Origin: Trichostrongylus colubriformis
Taxonomy: Eukaryota > Nematoda > Chromadorea > Rhabditida > Trichostrongylidae
Reading direction: 5' to 3'
NCBI GenBank assembly: GCA_963978905.1
Contig: OZ022256.1
Location: forward strand, 14,057,863 to 14,121,862
DNA length: 64,000 nucleotides
Part shown: in pieces, positions 1-13,600 of the stretch
Layout of the letters: every line of letters begins with the position of its first letter
Numbering within the stretch: the first letter of the stretch is position 1
The notes under the pieces: model-generated
Seen by the model: only the letters and a program-made list of their open reading frames with translations
What the model was told of the DNA's origin: nothing
Database searches by the model: none
Program-made: the position numbers and the translations under genes

Positions 1-1683
1 CGGCATCAGACTCGTTTGAAGGATAAAAGCACTGACGTGTACATCGGCTGCTCCGCGCAACTCATTGTACGGGCAAAATCGCATTCACCTGCCACCACGA
101 ATCTGAGCGGAACTTGAGTGCGCGGCGCATCCTGCATTAGGGATTGATTAACGCCAAGAACTTCATCGGTTACCCTTCGATACGAAGTCAAAAAAACTCC
201 AGGCAGAGTTTTTACGATTTTTCAGAAATCTCGATCGCGTTTCGGAAATAGGTGGTATTTTTGATGATTCAAGGAGGCCAGTGAACTGCTAATGAGGAAC
301 AGGACGGTCAAGGAAACTGCTAGTGCTCGGCGCACCCCACAGATGGGATTGGTTACCTTCGAAAACTTCATACTTTTTGTCATGTTACCAAATATAATCT
401 GTTTCGAGAGCGGGTGCCTATAACACACTTTAGTGGCCACTTCGTATTGCACAATACTGATCAACCTCGGTGAGGTGATTCGCGGGATCGGTAATCAGTC
501 TTGCTGGGCTCTGCTTTATGAAACGACTCGATAAAGAAAACGATAAGGATAAAATTTTTGAGGCAGATCAATCCCTTCTACGGGACGCGCGGCACATTCC
601 TGTACCATTCACAGTCATGTTAGCAGGTGAATGCCACTCGACGATACACAACGACTTGCGGGGGTCAGCCGATGTACAATCCAGTGACAATGGCGAAGCG
701 ACATGAGGCAAAAACCACATCTAAGGCTATAAACAAATCATACCCGCTATACTGTACCTACACTAAACCTTGCTACTGAATTTCCATGTGCTCTCCGCAC
801 TCTCCATCATTCGGAGTAGGTGAATTGGTACTAGGCTCGTTTGTGAGGATAAAAACACTCCCCATGAGTCAGTGCTTTTATCTTCCCAAACGAGTCCGGC
901 ACCAACTCGCCAACCCCGAGTGATGGAAAGCTATGTTGGAAATGTGGGCGTTTACCCCCGAAGCATGAGTGTGGGAGTGCGCGCCTCCTGTCACTACGCT
1001 ACTTCCGCTCTCAATGAAGTAACTGCTTCCAAAGAACCGCTTCAGAAGTACAGTAAGCAGTCTGAGTGAGCGGCTCGAGAATTGATGGTGTTGGAAATTT
1101 TTTCGGCTGTACGTGGCGAAACCGTACCGGAGGAGGTGTTCAAAGTAGGCTCAGTTTGATCACTAATGAGTGCTAATCCATTACTATAGTGCTGGAGAAT
1201 TCCAAGAGTTTTGCTACGACACCCTTGTAGTCCTGGGGACGGTACTGCTTACATTCACACCGCTGACATTAAAGAACGCTTTCTCTTCTCTAGTCAAACG
1301 GGGCAGCAGGTCTAGACACTGGTGCAACCGATTTCACCAGTATGGTCTATGGATGAAATCCTGGACCAGTATTCCCTTTAGAACACTAGCGTCCTTCAAC
1401 GGAGTGTTCTCCTCGTATGACACTGCTGTAGATGGAATCGCATTCATACTAAGACGAATCTGAACGAGTATCAGTTGCACGGCGCACTCAGAAAAGAGAT
1501 AGAAAACCCTGACTTCACTTTTCTGTCTTTTCAGGAACGGTATGATGGCGATTTTATTTGCTCGTCTTCTATTTTATTTGCAACTTTTTTGTATACAGTA
1601 CTTATATACTTACGTATTCTTTTATTTGTAATGCTGTGCTAAACTATACTAGTCTGATTTTCTTTTATTTTACTTTTCAAGAG
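1..1683. other. Repeat-rich upstream region, no gene recognised
   Basis: No coding exon is supported here. Positions 1-130 carry a dispersed repeat (motif tacatcggctg...cattgta) that recurs in inverted orientation near 600-690 and in similar form at 46480-46570. A hairpin lies at about 834-896, where gctcgtttgtgaggataaaa is answered by a near reverse complement ending in aaacgagtcc. The last 150 bases are AT-rich and pyrimidine-rich, ending in tttacttttcaag just before the PTR start codon, which could serve as a trans-splice or cis-splice acceptor. Confidence 0.5.
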
Positions 1684-4600
1684 ATGCTCTTCTCGAAGGC
1701 GTTTGGTCGACTGGGTTCCATCGTCGGCTCATCGCCTCTCAAGTATTTTATCGCCAGCGTTGTTATATTTGTACTATCTGTCCTACTCCTAGTGATACTA
1801 CCGTAAGTTTATCTTCGCTCCATTGACGCGCACCTTTTTTACACCTGAAGTGCAAGTACACTTTAAAGGGAGCTATAGGGGAATCCGAACAATCGGTGAA
1901 AAAATGTAGTGAATATGAAAGTCCAGGACCCCTTTCGCACCGTTGATTCTCGGCGCGTACGACCTCTCCGTCAAGAATTAGTCCGAACGAGATTTCTACA
2001 TAATGGCATGTTGCCGAGTAAACATATGGAAATGTTTGAAATACCACACCACCTATGAGGTGTTTGCAGAATAAATGGCAAAAACATAACTGGCCATAAC
2101 TTTGCTCAGACACAACTTTATTAGTCGAAATAAAAACCATTTGAGTGTACAGAATTTCGCCAACGATCTGGTGAAGAAAATATGCCATAATGATAAAATT
2201 TTGGATTGCGAGAATTCATAATGTCAAGAATGGCATTTTTACCGCGCATAATTTTTCTGCCGCAGATTTGCATCGGGAACCCGGAAAAAGTAGTAATCCG
2301 TCAGGAATAGGTTTGGGGAATAAGGGAAGTGAGGAAGAGCCTTGATGCCTAACTGCATCAGTTTTTGCTGGGTGAGCAAAACAACGCAAAACCCCACACT
2401 TCGCAAGTCATCCGGCAGAAACTGATGCAGTTAGGCATCGAGACTCTCCCTTACCCCCTATTCCCCAGACCCTGACGGATTATCACTTTTCCGGGTTCTC
2501 GATGCAAACCTGCGACAGAAAAAATTCGCCGACACTATGCATGTTGAAGATGCCATTGTTGACTTCATCAATTTTCGCACCCTAGAATTTAACCATGATT
2601 GCATATTCTCTTTACCCGATTGTTGACACGGTTGTGAAGATTCGAATGGTTTTTTTTTTCGACCGATGAAGTTGTGTCTGAGCGAAGTTATGGCGTTGTG
2701 AAAAAAGTGGTCCGTTTTGGCCATTTATTCTGCACACACCTGATATTTTCTGGAATGAGCAGCTTCAAGCTAAAACTGCGAAAGAGAGCCGCCATACCTT
2801 CGATCAGGCCGCATATCCTTAGCCGCTCTCATCACAAGCAAGAATCACGTCGCCTGGAGGCGCGGCCTGTCATCTAATAGTGTCAGCTGTTACGCGTTAC
2901 GCCGTCTGCAGATCGGGGGTGTGCTTTTTGCCGAGGATTCAGTCATAAATAAGCTTTTTAGGCCCATAGTTCCCATGTGAGTGACTTCTTCCAGTAACCA
3001 CATTATCTCTAATGCTTTTTAACCATTTCGGTTTCTAACACCATCAAATTCGGCGGCATGACAACATATTACTGCTAGTAACTGCTAAAGGCCCTTATAG
3101 ACAGCTTCCTCCTGCTGAAGTTCAAGTCACACCCACTACCGTAATCTACTGTGTCAGTATGTTGTTTGCGGATTAAACATTTTTAATTGGGCTGAAAGAG
3201 TTAAAGAGAATACATGGTAGTGGTCCTCGGCAAGATGTGGCTAATTGCATTCCCAAAGAGGCATAAAAATGCGAATTCAAATGTTAAAACTGCTTGAAAA
3301 TTGAAAACAGGTAAATTTGAATGTTTCACTCTAGCTCCTCATACTATTCGTATGAATTTTATAAATGCAGATTCTATAGATTCTATGGATTCTTGATACA
3401 GAGCTACTCATGAGAAACTTCTGTTATTGGGCACTTCATTTCAAATCGAACTGCCAAAAATTTTTTTTTGCAGACCGGAAATTCGTCTCAGCTTTAGTCA
3501 AGGTTATACAACACCCGATGCACCGGCTATTCGTGAACTTAAAACACATGTTGATTTTTTCGGAAACAAAGTATGTAAGCTCTTCTTGCAGTTCTTTTAT
3601 GCATTGGGTTAGGGAGAATAGTAAAGCGCATGGAACCAGGATGCATTTCCCTATCTGGGATCAAGCGTAGTCGAAAAAACCTCGAAAAAGGATTTGAGCG
3701 TCCCGGTAAGGGATGCAGTTGTAAGGTGAAGTCGAGATGAACGGAACAGGAACCAGTGGAATGGCAGTGAGATGAGCAACTGGGGAAGGGGGTGGGGGGT
3801 AGCCGAGAGCAAAACAAACTTTTATGTTTTTGGCTTTTGATAGCTGCTGATTATCGCCGCAGCCCGCGATGAAGTTACTGCAAGGATGCTGAGTTATGGG
3901 CAAAATCTTCGGTGTCGGACGGGACTAGAACCCGCACTTCATCCTTTCCGGGGACATGTGCTAATCCATTACACTACCGACACCCCTTTCAGCTTAATTC
4001 AGCTTCTGAATGGTATATTAGGTGTAAGGAAAGTTATGGCCGGTTCATGAAATTTCAACTTTGGGAGATCATAACTCGGCTCAGTGTGAATCTTTTCTCA
4101 CAGAATAAGCAGCATTCGATTCGCTACACTCTTGGCAACCTTGCGCTACCTACATATCTCAATTTGATGAAGGGCTGATAATTTATATTGAGCGAAATGG
4201 AAAAAAGTCGACTCTAAATCTCCACTCTTTCTGAGCACACTGCTACTAAAGGAGCTGTCCAGATGTTTGGAAAAGTGGGGCTTAGTTAACCCTAGATCTG
4301 GTGTATACGATGAACGAGTACGGCTTCAACCTGCAACTGCTTCAATTACTGGAAGAGGATTTGTTAAAAATGCGCTTGCGCATAACTGCCGTGCATTCCA
4401 AATAAAACATATGTTTAGAAAGAGCAACTTTTCTAAGGAGCACGATATGTCAGCTGACATGTTGATGCGCTCTGATATTTGAATTTACCTTGTAAACGCA
4501 AAACTTTCCTTACAACCTAATATTTACCATAGCTTATCAGCACTCACACGTATAACGTGTTTAGCCGGTTGTCCAATATCGGCATCGAACCGTGAAGGTG

Positions 4601-7600
4601 AAAGCTTTAGTACTGATTTTGATGTCTTTTGTACTGTACTGACCAGGAGCTGAGTTGAGGTGAAAGGGGTGTCGGTAGTGTAATGGATCAGCACATATCC
4701 CAGGAAAGGATGAAGTGCGGGTTCGAGTCCCGTCGGACACAGAAGCTTTTGCTCATAACTCAGCATCCTTGTATTGGGTCATTCCATAAGTAGTGTCGGT
4801 TTTTTCTAAGCAAAAATTTTTGCCATAAATTCACAAGTTTTCGCAGTATAGCATATATCGTTCGAAAGAAAATTTTCTGCTCTACAAAACGGCATGTTCA
4901 GTTTTCGAGCATGTTAGAATGGCGCCGACATTTAGGCTGGCGAAGAGGTAGGTCCAGCAGACAAAAATTGGCCCAACCGGGAATCAATTAAAACACTATA
5001 TTATACTTGAGGAAAACTGACCAATCATGTGTTCCGTACTTAGCCCCAACCTCTTCTGTAAGTTCCACCATTTGATTACTTGGAAAGTCAGGTGCCTCTT
5101 TTTTCACATTTAGTTTTTCCGCCACAACTCGGTGATTTAAGACAGTTTCTTCGAACCAAGGCAAGAAAATTTTCCCAACCAAGCAGTTGTAAGAGTGGTG
5201 AATTGTTAAGAACAGGTGGTGGGTAGAAACAGGGAAATACCACTGACCGGATTCCTTAACTTTCTTATGGAAAAAATAAATTGTGAAAAATTTCAACTGG
5301 TCTCCCATCACATGATATTGAAACTCAATCCGAATCGCAGCCAAAATAAACTAGAAAGGTGTTTTCGATACAGCAGAAAAAGTTCTTCGAAGTAGTTCAT
5401 AAAACAACTCTAAGCAAGGAGTTTGAAAGAAAAAATTTCATTTTGAATAAGTCTGGGTGCTTCCGAAAAAGAGATTTTAGAAAAAGAACGACACGACTTC
5501 TTGATCAACTAAATATTGGAAATTGTAGAAGAGGTCAGGACTAAGTGAGGAACATATAATTGGTTAGTTTTCTTCAAGTAAAATATAGTGTTTCAATTGA
5601 TTGCCGGTTTGGCCAATTTTTGTCGGCCGGACCTACCTCTTCGCCAGCCTAAATGTCGGCCTCATTCTAACAAATTCAGAAATTAAACATGCTATTTTAT
5701 AGGGCAGAAAAACCTCTTTCGAATGATATATGACATGCTGCAAAAACGTGTAATTTCATAAAAAAATTTATGCTAAAAAAAAGAAAAATTACTTATGGAA
5801 TGACCCAATAGTAACAAAATTTTTAGTTTCTGAAAAGTAATACGTTTACCCACGTGCAAAGGTAGTGAAGTGGCAAGTAGCGCACATTCCCATTCCTATG
5901 GTGGGGATCCAATCCCGCATGAGTGCCTGCCCAGGTCAACGAAACGTTGCAAGCCTCCCGGGATTGATGAGTTTGTTAACAGACTCGTCGGAGAATAAAA
6001 GTGTTGACATTTTCCTGAGCTGGTCCTACAAGTTATTGAATGGGCGGATTTCAATTCACTTGTCAATGAAAACAAGATGCACGGCACGTCCAAACAAGGG
6101 ACGCAACAAGGGAAACAGGGAACAATTTTCCCTAATACTGCTTAAAGGCAGTATTAGGGAAAATTCAAACGAAATGCGAAAATAGTGGCGAATATGACGG
6201 GGGAGATGATCAGTTACACGATGGTGAAGAAAAAACGGAACTAAATGACCAGAAACCCGAAAGTAGAACCCTTTTCCCACTTAAAAACACAGAAAAAAGA
6301 TAATCAGCTGATTAGAGAGGGGTCTGCGATGCTCTGTTTACGAAAGCGCGCCCCGATCGCTCCAGCCGCCGCATCGCCTTGGTCACTCCCACCCCAGCAA
6401 CTCATGGGGAGCTCGTCGCCAGGAGGCTGGCTGCCCTTAATGAAGGCGGCTTGCCCTGACGATGCTGCCTCCTCCACAGCTCAAGGGGGCGTCTTCGGCG
6501 GGAGATTTCGCCATGCATAGGCCTTTCAGACCCGTAGTTTTTCACTGAATGAATTCTTTGAGATTCCTTATCACCCACATTACCCCTAACACTGTCTTTG
6601 ACGTAATGGATTGGCACAAATCCCCGGAGAAATAGTTATTATTTATCCTTTAATACGCTCACCCACATGGCTAACTTCCTTGGTCTGATGCTTGAACCAG
6701 GGTAGAATCATGTGAGCATGAATATTTTTGTGTGTGAAGCAATCCCATCACTTTGAATCAATACTCAAACTGCTTACTATGTCCCCCAAATAGATACAGT
6801 TAAATCTCTATTCCATGCAAGGTATGCCCATAACCCCCTCAGTTTCGTCAAAAAACTCTCATCCTTCACAGCTTCTGTGAAGGTCTTCACCATTTCCTGG
6901 TGTTTTCTTTGTTGCATGGACTACCGTACCAACACCGTTGTATTGCCTCGAACTACACCTGGGGATTTCATCTTGAAGCGATCAAACCTCAGTAGTCAGT
7001 CAGTTTAAGTAGTTCATGCGTTCACTTTACGTCCTCACCCATGCCCTACGCTTTTCGAAATCTACTCCATCTCCACGGGTTGTTTTTCATATAATGCCCA
7101 AGCTCCGCCCACTACTGTGACGGGTAGCTCACCTTTCAGACGTCTCGTCCCTCATAGCTCCAGCTACTACTGACTACTTCCCTTTTTCTCCTGGTCTCCA
7201 GATCATTCTAGAGATATATTACATTTTTTGCAGTGAGTGTCATCCGACCAATAACACCCATTCTCCGCCCACTGTGGTGGGTTTTCGCCTACTTCAAAGG
7301 CACACCACGCTATAATCAGATTAATGACCTCCTTTCTTGGGGCCAGTAGGTCCTCGGATGACTGCTCAGACAGCAGCTTCGCTGCGGCTGCACGGTGCAC
7401 CCTTGCGGTGTTGTACCTGCTTGAACACAACCGAGTCACGCCCACTCAACCAAATCGCACCTGGCCTTGAGACGAACGAATTTTCAACGTGACGCCCTTC
7501 TGATGAAGAAAACTTGCGATGAGAGGAGAGAATTCCATGAAACAGCTGTTTCGATGATAAAAGCAGCTCACATTTTGGGAGCTTTTTCGTTCGAGACCAG

Positions 7601-10600
7601 GTGTGATTTGAGCGGGTGGGCGTGGTTCGGTTGTGTTCGCAGGCACAACACCGTTTTGGCGCACCGTACAGCCGCAACTAAGATCACTTGATGCAGTTAT
7701 CCCAGGGCCTACTTTTCCTAGAAGTCTGGTCACTAACATGATTATCGCATGGTGTGCCATCAAGCGCGTTCAAGTTATATGCAGCGTTGGAGCCGAATTA
7801 TGAATTTTTGTTGTACGGACCGTCCATTCAGGGTGCGCTTCACCCACTGTACCCAGGCCTCTTTCATGACTTTCAGAAACTCATCGCTGACCTTAACCCA
7901 ACTTTTCCTCACGTTTGAGTCATAATGGAACTTAGTTAGCAATTTTCGGTCTGAAAAAGGAACATTTCCATACACTCTTCGCACACAGTGGGCGGAGCTT
8001 AGCTTGGTCCATGTGTGCCACTCACTTCTTGTCCCATACCCTTCTTCTTCTTCTCCCTTGCGTCAGTCCCACGCCGTTGCGGGGTCCGCTGTTCTTGTCA
8101 ATCGCCGCCATTTTCTTCTATCCAAGGCATCTTCTGCCGTTGCTTTCACTTCTGTGAGGTCCGTTTTGATAACGTCCCTCTACCTTTTCTTTGGGGCTCC
8201 ATGTGGTCGCTTGCCGGGTACTTCGAACTCTACCGCTTTCCTAATTGGGTGGCCTGCCGACCTTCTCAGCACGTGCCCATACCATCTTAGCCGCTGCTGC
8301 CTCAGCTTCAGCTGGACCGGTGCCGTCTGCATGACTGCCCTGACGTCCTCGTTCCTGATCCTGTCGAGCCGCGTCCGCTGCTTCTCAAGATTCTTTGTTA
8401 TGGGCCAGCACTCGCTGCCATAGAGCATTGCGGGTCTCATCACCGTTCGGTATACCTTGCCCTTCAGGATCCTGGAGCACCGTCGATCTCAGAGGATTCC
8501 TGTGGACTCTCTCCATTTCAGCCATGCCACATTTATACGGGCTTTCACGGCCTGATCTACCGTACCATCTCCGGCTATATCACCTTCCAGGTATCGGAAG
8601 TCCTGAACCCTTTCGATGCTTTCTCCATGGCGGTCCACGATGGACACCGGACAGTCTTCGGAGCTTAGGAATTTGGTCTTCTTCACGTTTACTCGTAAGC
8701 CGTTCTCTGCCAGCCTTGCCTGCCATCTCTGCACCTTCGCCTGAAGTTCTTCTTCGGTATCCGCTATCAGGGCAATGTCGTCAGCGTAGAGAATGGTCCT
8801 CAGTGGTCCCTCTATGAGGTCTTTCACTATGCCATCTAGGGTGAGCAGGAAGAGGGACGGGCTTAGAGCTGAGCCTTGGTGTACCCCAACCGAGATCCCT
8901 ATCTGCGCCGTCAGTCCCTGCGGGGTGCGTATGACCGCCTTAGCCCCAACGTACATGTCCTGTATAAGGGTGACGAGGTGCTCTGGTATCTGTCGTTCTC
9001 GAAGCGAATTCCAGATTACTGGTCGTGGCAGACGGTCGAAGGCCTTTTCGAGGTCCAGGAAGGCTAGGTAATAAGGCTTTCGCTTTTCACGGTCCATTAC
9101 TTGTCTAAGGATGAAGATGGCATCCGTGGTGGAGCGCTCAGGCATGATCTCGAACTACTCCTGAGATATGGTGACCAGCTCCCTCAGCCTCGAGTCAATT
9201 AGCCGCTCGTACAGCTTCATGGTATGAGCCGTCAACTTTATTCCACGGTAATTGGAGCACTCCATTGCGTCCCCCTACTGCTTGAATATGGGAACGATGG
9301 TATTGGTCCTCCACGCAACCGGAATTTTTCCTGTGGCCGTCACAATGTTCAGGAAGCGTGTAAGCCACTTCACTCCGTACTCTCCCAGTGCCTTCCATGC
9401 CTCCATTGGCACCCCATCTGGACCAGCGGCCTTTCCATTCTTCATTTTTCCCAGCGCCTGGCGAACTTCTCGCGCTGTACAAGGGAGGATGGGGCCAGCC
9501 GTAGCCTCCTTCTGATGGCTTTCCTCACGTGGGAACTCTTCGTTCAGAAGCCCATCGAAGTACTCCCGCCATCTCCTTTTGACCTCGGCTGGTTTCCTCA
9601 GAATGGTACCCTCGCTGCTCTTCACCGCCTTGACCACCCCGATGTCTTGGGTGGCTCGATGTCTCGCTTTAGCCAGCCTAAAGACGAACTCTTCTGCCTC
9701 CTTCCCATCCAACCTTTCGTACAAGGCATCCATTTCTGTATTCTTTGCTTTGGCCACAGCTGCCTTGGCAAGCCTCTTGCAGCGTTTGTAGGTGTCGAGG
9801 TGTTTTGGGCTCTTCGTTTTCTGCCACCGCTTGCATGCTTCCTTCTTTTGTTTCACTACCCTCTGAACCTCCTCATTCCAGAACCACGCTGCTTTGTCTC
9901 CTTTGAAGCCACCTCGGATCTCCCCCAGCGTTTCCTATGCGCATTTTAGAATTTTCTCAGCTGCTCTGTTCCAAGTCTCCTGATTTGGCCCATCAGGGTC
10001 TGAGAGACCGATATCCAGTATCTTCCTTAGAGGTCATCCCTTTCCTGTTTGTGCAGCTTCCACCATCTGATTCACCGTTCGGTCTTGAGCCTTGTTTTCT
10101 TAAGGAGATCTATGGCAATGTCTGCTAGGAGGGGCCTGTGTTGGGTGGTGAGTTCCTCTCCTGGCAATACCTTGATGTCCTTCACAGTTTTGAGGGCTGA
10201 TTTTCTTATGAGTATGTGGTCGACTTCCGTTTGTTTCCCTCCACTACTATAGGTTACCTTTTGACTCTCTCATTTCTCAAAGTACGTGCTGCAGACCGCT
10301 AAGTCGTGGGCCGTGGCCAGGTCCAGTATCCTTTCTCCCTCAGCGTTTCTTACGTCCAGCCCTTTGCCTCCGTGCACCCTTTCTAAGCCCCTTCTGTCTC
10401 TGCCAACGTAACCATTCAGATCGCCTGCTACGGTAAGGTAATCGCCTTCCGGAACTGACCTTATAGCGTCGTCGAGGCTTAGATAGAACTCGTCCTTCTC
10501 GTGCTCAGGACAACCGCTTGCGGTGTGTATACACTTACTATGGTCCAGTACCCCTCCTCTGTATCTGCCATTCATTATTCGACCGTTGATCCTGTTCACG

Positions 10601-13600
10601 GCGGAGAGGTTATCTATGAGGGAATCCGCTTCTGCGATGGCCACTCCGTTCCGTTAGTGTCCTCGCCGTTGTAGAAGAGTTTGACTCCCTCTCCAATTTC
10701 CATTGCCTTAGCTCCTTTCCAGCGTGATTCCTGGATACATAGGATTTGGATGTTTCGTCGACTCATCAGTTCGGCAATCTCTCTAGACTTCCCGGTCAAT
10801 GATCCTACGTTCACAGTCCCTATTCGAACTAACTTCTTCAGCCGAGGTCGTTCACCCCTCGGTAGCCCTCGCATACTGACCACAGAACTCGGGCGAGGGT
10901 TCTGCGCGTCACTTCCGGATGACGTCCTAGCATTCTTGTCCCATACCCTATCCATCGCAAACCTGTCCCCATCTCCTCAGATCGTTTTTCAAATAACGTC
11001 CAAGCTCCGCCCACCACCACAAATGCTCCACCCTTTGTGCCCAGTCCTCTTTCATGACTTTCACACTTTCACAAACTCATCGCTGACCTCAACCTTTTTC
11101 CCACGTTTGGACATTTTCGAACCGAACGAATAATTTTTGATCCGAGGAACGAACGTTTCTGTGCATGTCCCGGCCACGATGGGTGGAGCTTATCTTTGTT
11201 CATGTGTGCTCCTTACTTCTTGTCTCACGCTCTACCCATCCCAAACTTGCCCCCCACTGCCATAGGTTGTTTTTTTATGTAATGCCTAATTTCGTGACAG
11301 ACGGACGGACGGAAGGACGGACGTGCGGACAGACGAAACGTTTACAGTAGCGCTCAAAAGTCTTCGGCCAAAACTTTTTTGTCATAACTTTTTTTCTACA
11401 TGGCCAAATTTGACAAAGTTTTAATATGTGGTGCCTGAACCTATTGCCACCATTTCCGTCTACTTGGGTGCTGCTTGACACTTTTCATGGTTTTTTTACA
11501 AGAATTTCCTACAAGACCACCGAAAGAAAAGTAAAAGTCTTGGTCAAGAAAAACAGCTTTCTTTACAAAAACAAAACGAGCAAGCCTCAGAGAATATCAA
11601 TATTTTGTAGAAAGACCACGACTTCTGATGACAGCGGCACAGCGGAACGGCATAGGGATGGCACCCCAAAAACAAAAAATTGCATTTAACCACGTAACTT
11701 ACATACACTGTTGAGCGCCAAAATAGTATATTAAGTATGCAGTGTCCCCAAGTACAACATACTAAAATTTCTCTTAGATCGGTGCAGTCGCAAAAAAGCT
11801 ACAAGTGAAAAACCCAAGTGAAAGACCATTTCGCCGAAGACTTTTGAGCGCTACTGTGTATATAGTGGGGATACGCTGCTCACTATTCATACTGGTTGTC
11901 TGAAGTATGATAACTAACTATACCTCGCATATACTGTGTGTAGCTAGTAAGTATTCTGAACAATACATAATAGGCGAAATCTGGATAGACAAGCTACTTT
12001 AGGCGGCTACCGCACCGGAAGACCATGAGGAAATCACACCTAATATGCTGTACCTACAGTAAGCCTTGCTATTGATTTTCTAAGCCTTCTCTGCACCCTT
12101 AATGACATGGGAGTTGGCGAAACTGACCGCTGATTATAACTTGCGTGCGGGGGTGAAGCTGATGTCTTGCTGAAGGACTTACGTGAGAGAAGGAGTCGCT
12201 AGGAAATTCTGGGATTCCAGAATTTTCTCACAATCTGAGTCTTATGTAGCGCCTTCCTTAGTCGTGCGAACGCACTAGTGCCTTCAGAGACATCAACTTC
12301 AAAATCTCCGGGAGGCTCTTGGGGAGCATACGTTTTCGTCGAATGGGAATAAAGGGTATAGTAGCGTATATGTCTACACTGCAATTTTTAGCTTACTGTA
12401 GGAGCGTTACAGCGGTAGTGTATGGCTGTAATCTTGTCTTGGCGATAGGCGATACCACTGCGCATCATTTGTGGCTGACGATAGAACACGACAGCAAGTG
12501 ACACTGAGCGCATACAGTGAAAAACGAAAGCTAGCTTGCAAAACTGCTTTGTGCCTATCATGAGATCTTGGACACTGCTTGATCCTTTCTTGCAAAAAAA
12601 TAATTCAACAACATTGAGGCTCGACCAGATTCCGTGTACCATGAGTTTGATGAGTGCTGAGGATAGCTTGTCTGCTCCCAGTCAATGCTGTCTGCTACAG
12701 CTTTCTCCATTTTGCGATTGATTTCATGCTTCAATGTTCAGGGTACACCATGGTACATGGCACTTTTCGCCGAGCCACGTGATCAAGACAAAGGTTCGAT
12801 GATAGAAAGCAATGAATTCGAAGAGTTCAAGAAGTTCTACAGAGTGAGTTTCACGGCTCTGTGAATAAAACGAATTCATTGACCTTTTGAAATGTCTCTC
12901 CTGCCAGGAACTTGGATTTATGCTAATTTTATTTTCGGGTTAGTTTTTCAGATCACTTGGTTTAATGTCCGCTTAATGGTTTAATGTAATAATGAATTTT
13001 TAAAATCACCTGGTTTAAGGCTATGCTGCCTGCTCAGGTGGAAATCATCAAGCTGATCAAATTTCGAAGAATCATTACTTCCCATTCCTGTTCAACATCA
13101 ATTTTATGTGTAGCTGCAGCTACCGACAAGAATCACGAACTGCTATTATATGTCGATTTTTCAGAACATTAAAAAGAACATTGTTATACGGGCAGAAAGC
13201 GATCGCAACATTACCTACATGGATTACTGTGGAAACACTTGTGATATCAATGAGCAAGTCTTCAAGACCGTCGTTAGTTCCACATCGATCAATACTACTC
13301 GATTATTATGGAATGGGAAGTAGAACTTACACTTTCGTGCAGGCGCTTAGTTGGTTCGGATTGCAATGGCCAGAGACATCTATATTTATGTTCAAGTCAA
13401 ACATTGGAAAATTCTTCTTCTTGAGAGACATGGAGGTGAATAGTATTTTTAATGAAATTGAATAACGCCTAATCGTGAATTTGTGGCGTAGTGCAGATGG
13501 AGTACGTACCCTTATGTCAGGATTGTCAGGACGCACCGCGGCATGTCGCAAGCAAAGCAATGCGGACTATTAGAGGCGCCATGCTGCTGAGTCCCGAAGC

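Larger units (their letters stand above)
8043..10932 (-). mobile_element. RTE-clade non-LTR retrotransposon with 17-bp target-site duplication
   Basis: The 17-base direct repeat ttcttgtcccataccct occurs at 8026-8042 and 10933-10949, bracketing about 2.9 kb. The minus strand encodes an APE-type endonuclease followed by reverse transcriptase and ends in a short AAG-repeat tail (8043-8052), the usual RTE layout. The element lies within intron 2 of the PTR gene in the opposite orientation. It is slightly shorter than typical full-length RTEs and is coding-dead: a frameshift lies in the endonuclease and four in-frame stops in the RT frame. Confidence 0.92.

Noticed and set aside
9224..9949. Long plus-strand open frame of 241 codons
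   Set aside because: It is the antisense shadow of the RTE reverse transcriptase frame and has no domain of its own.
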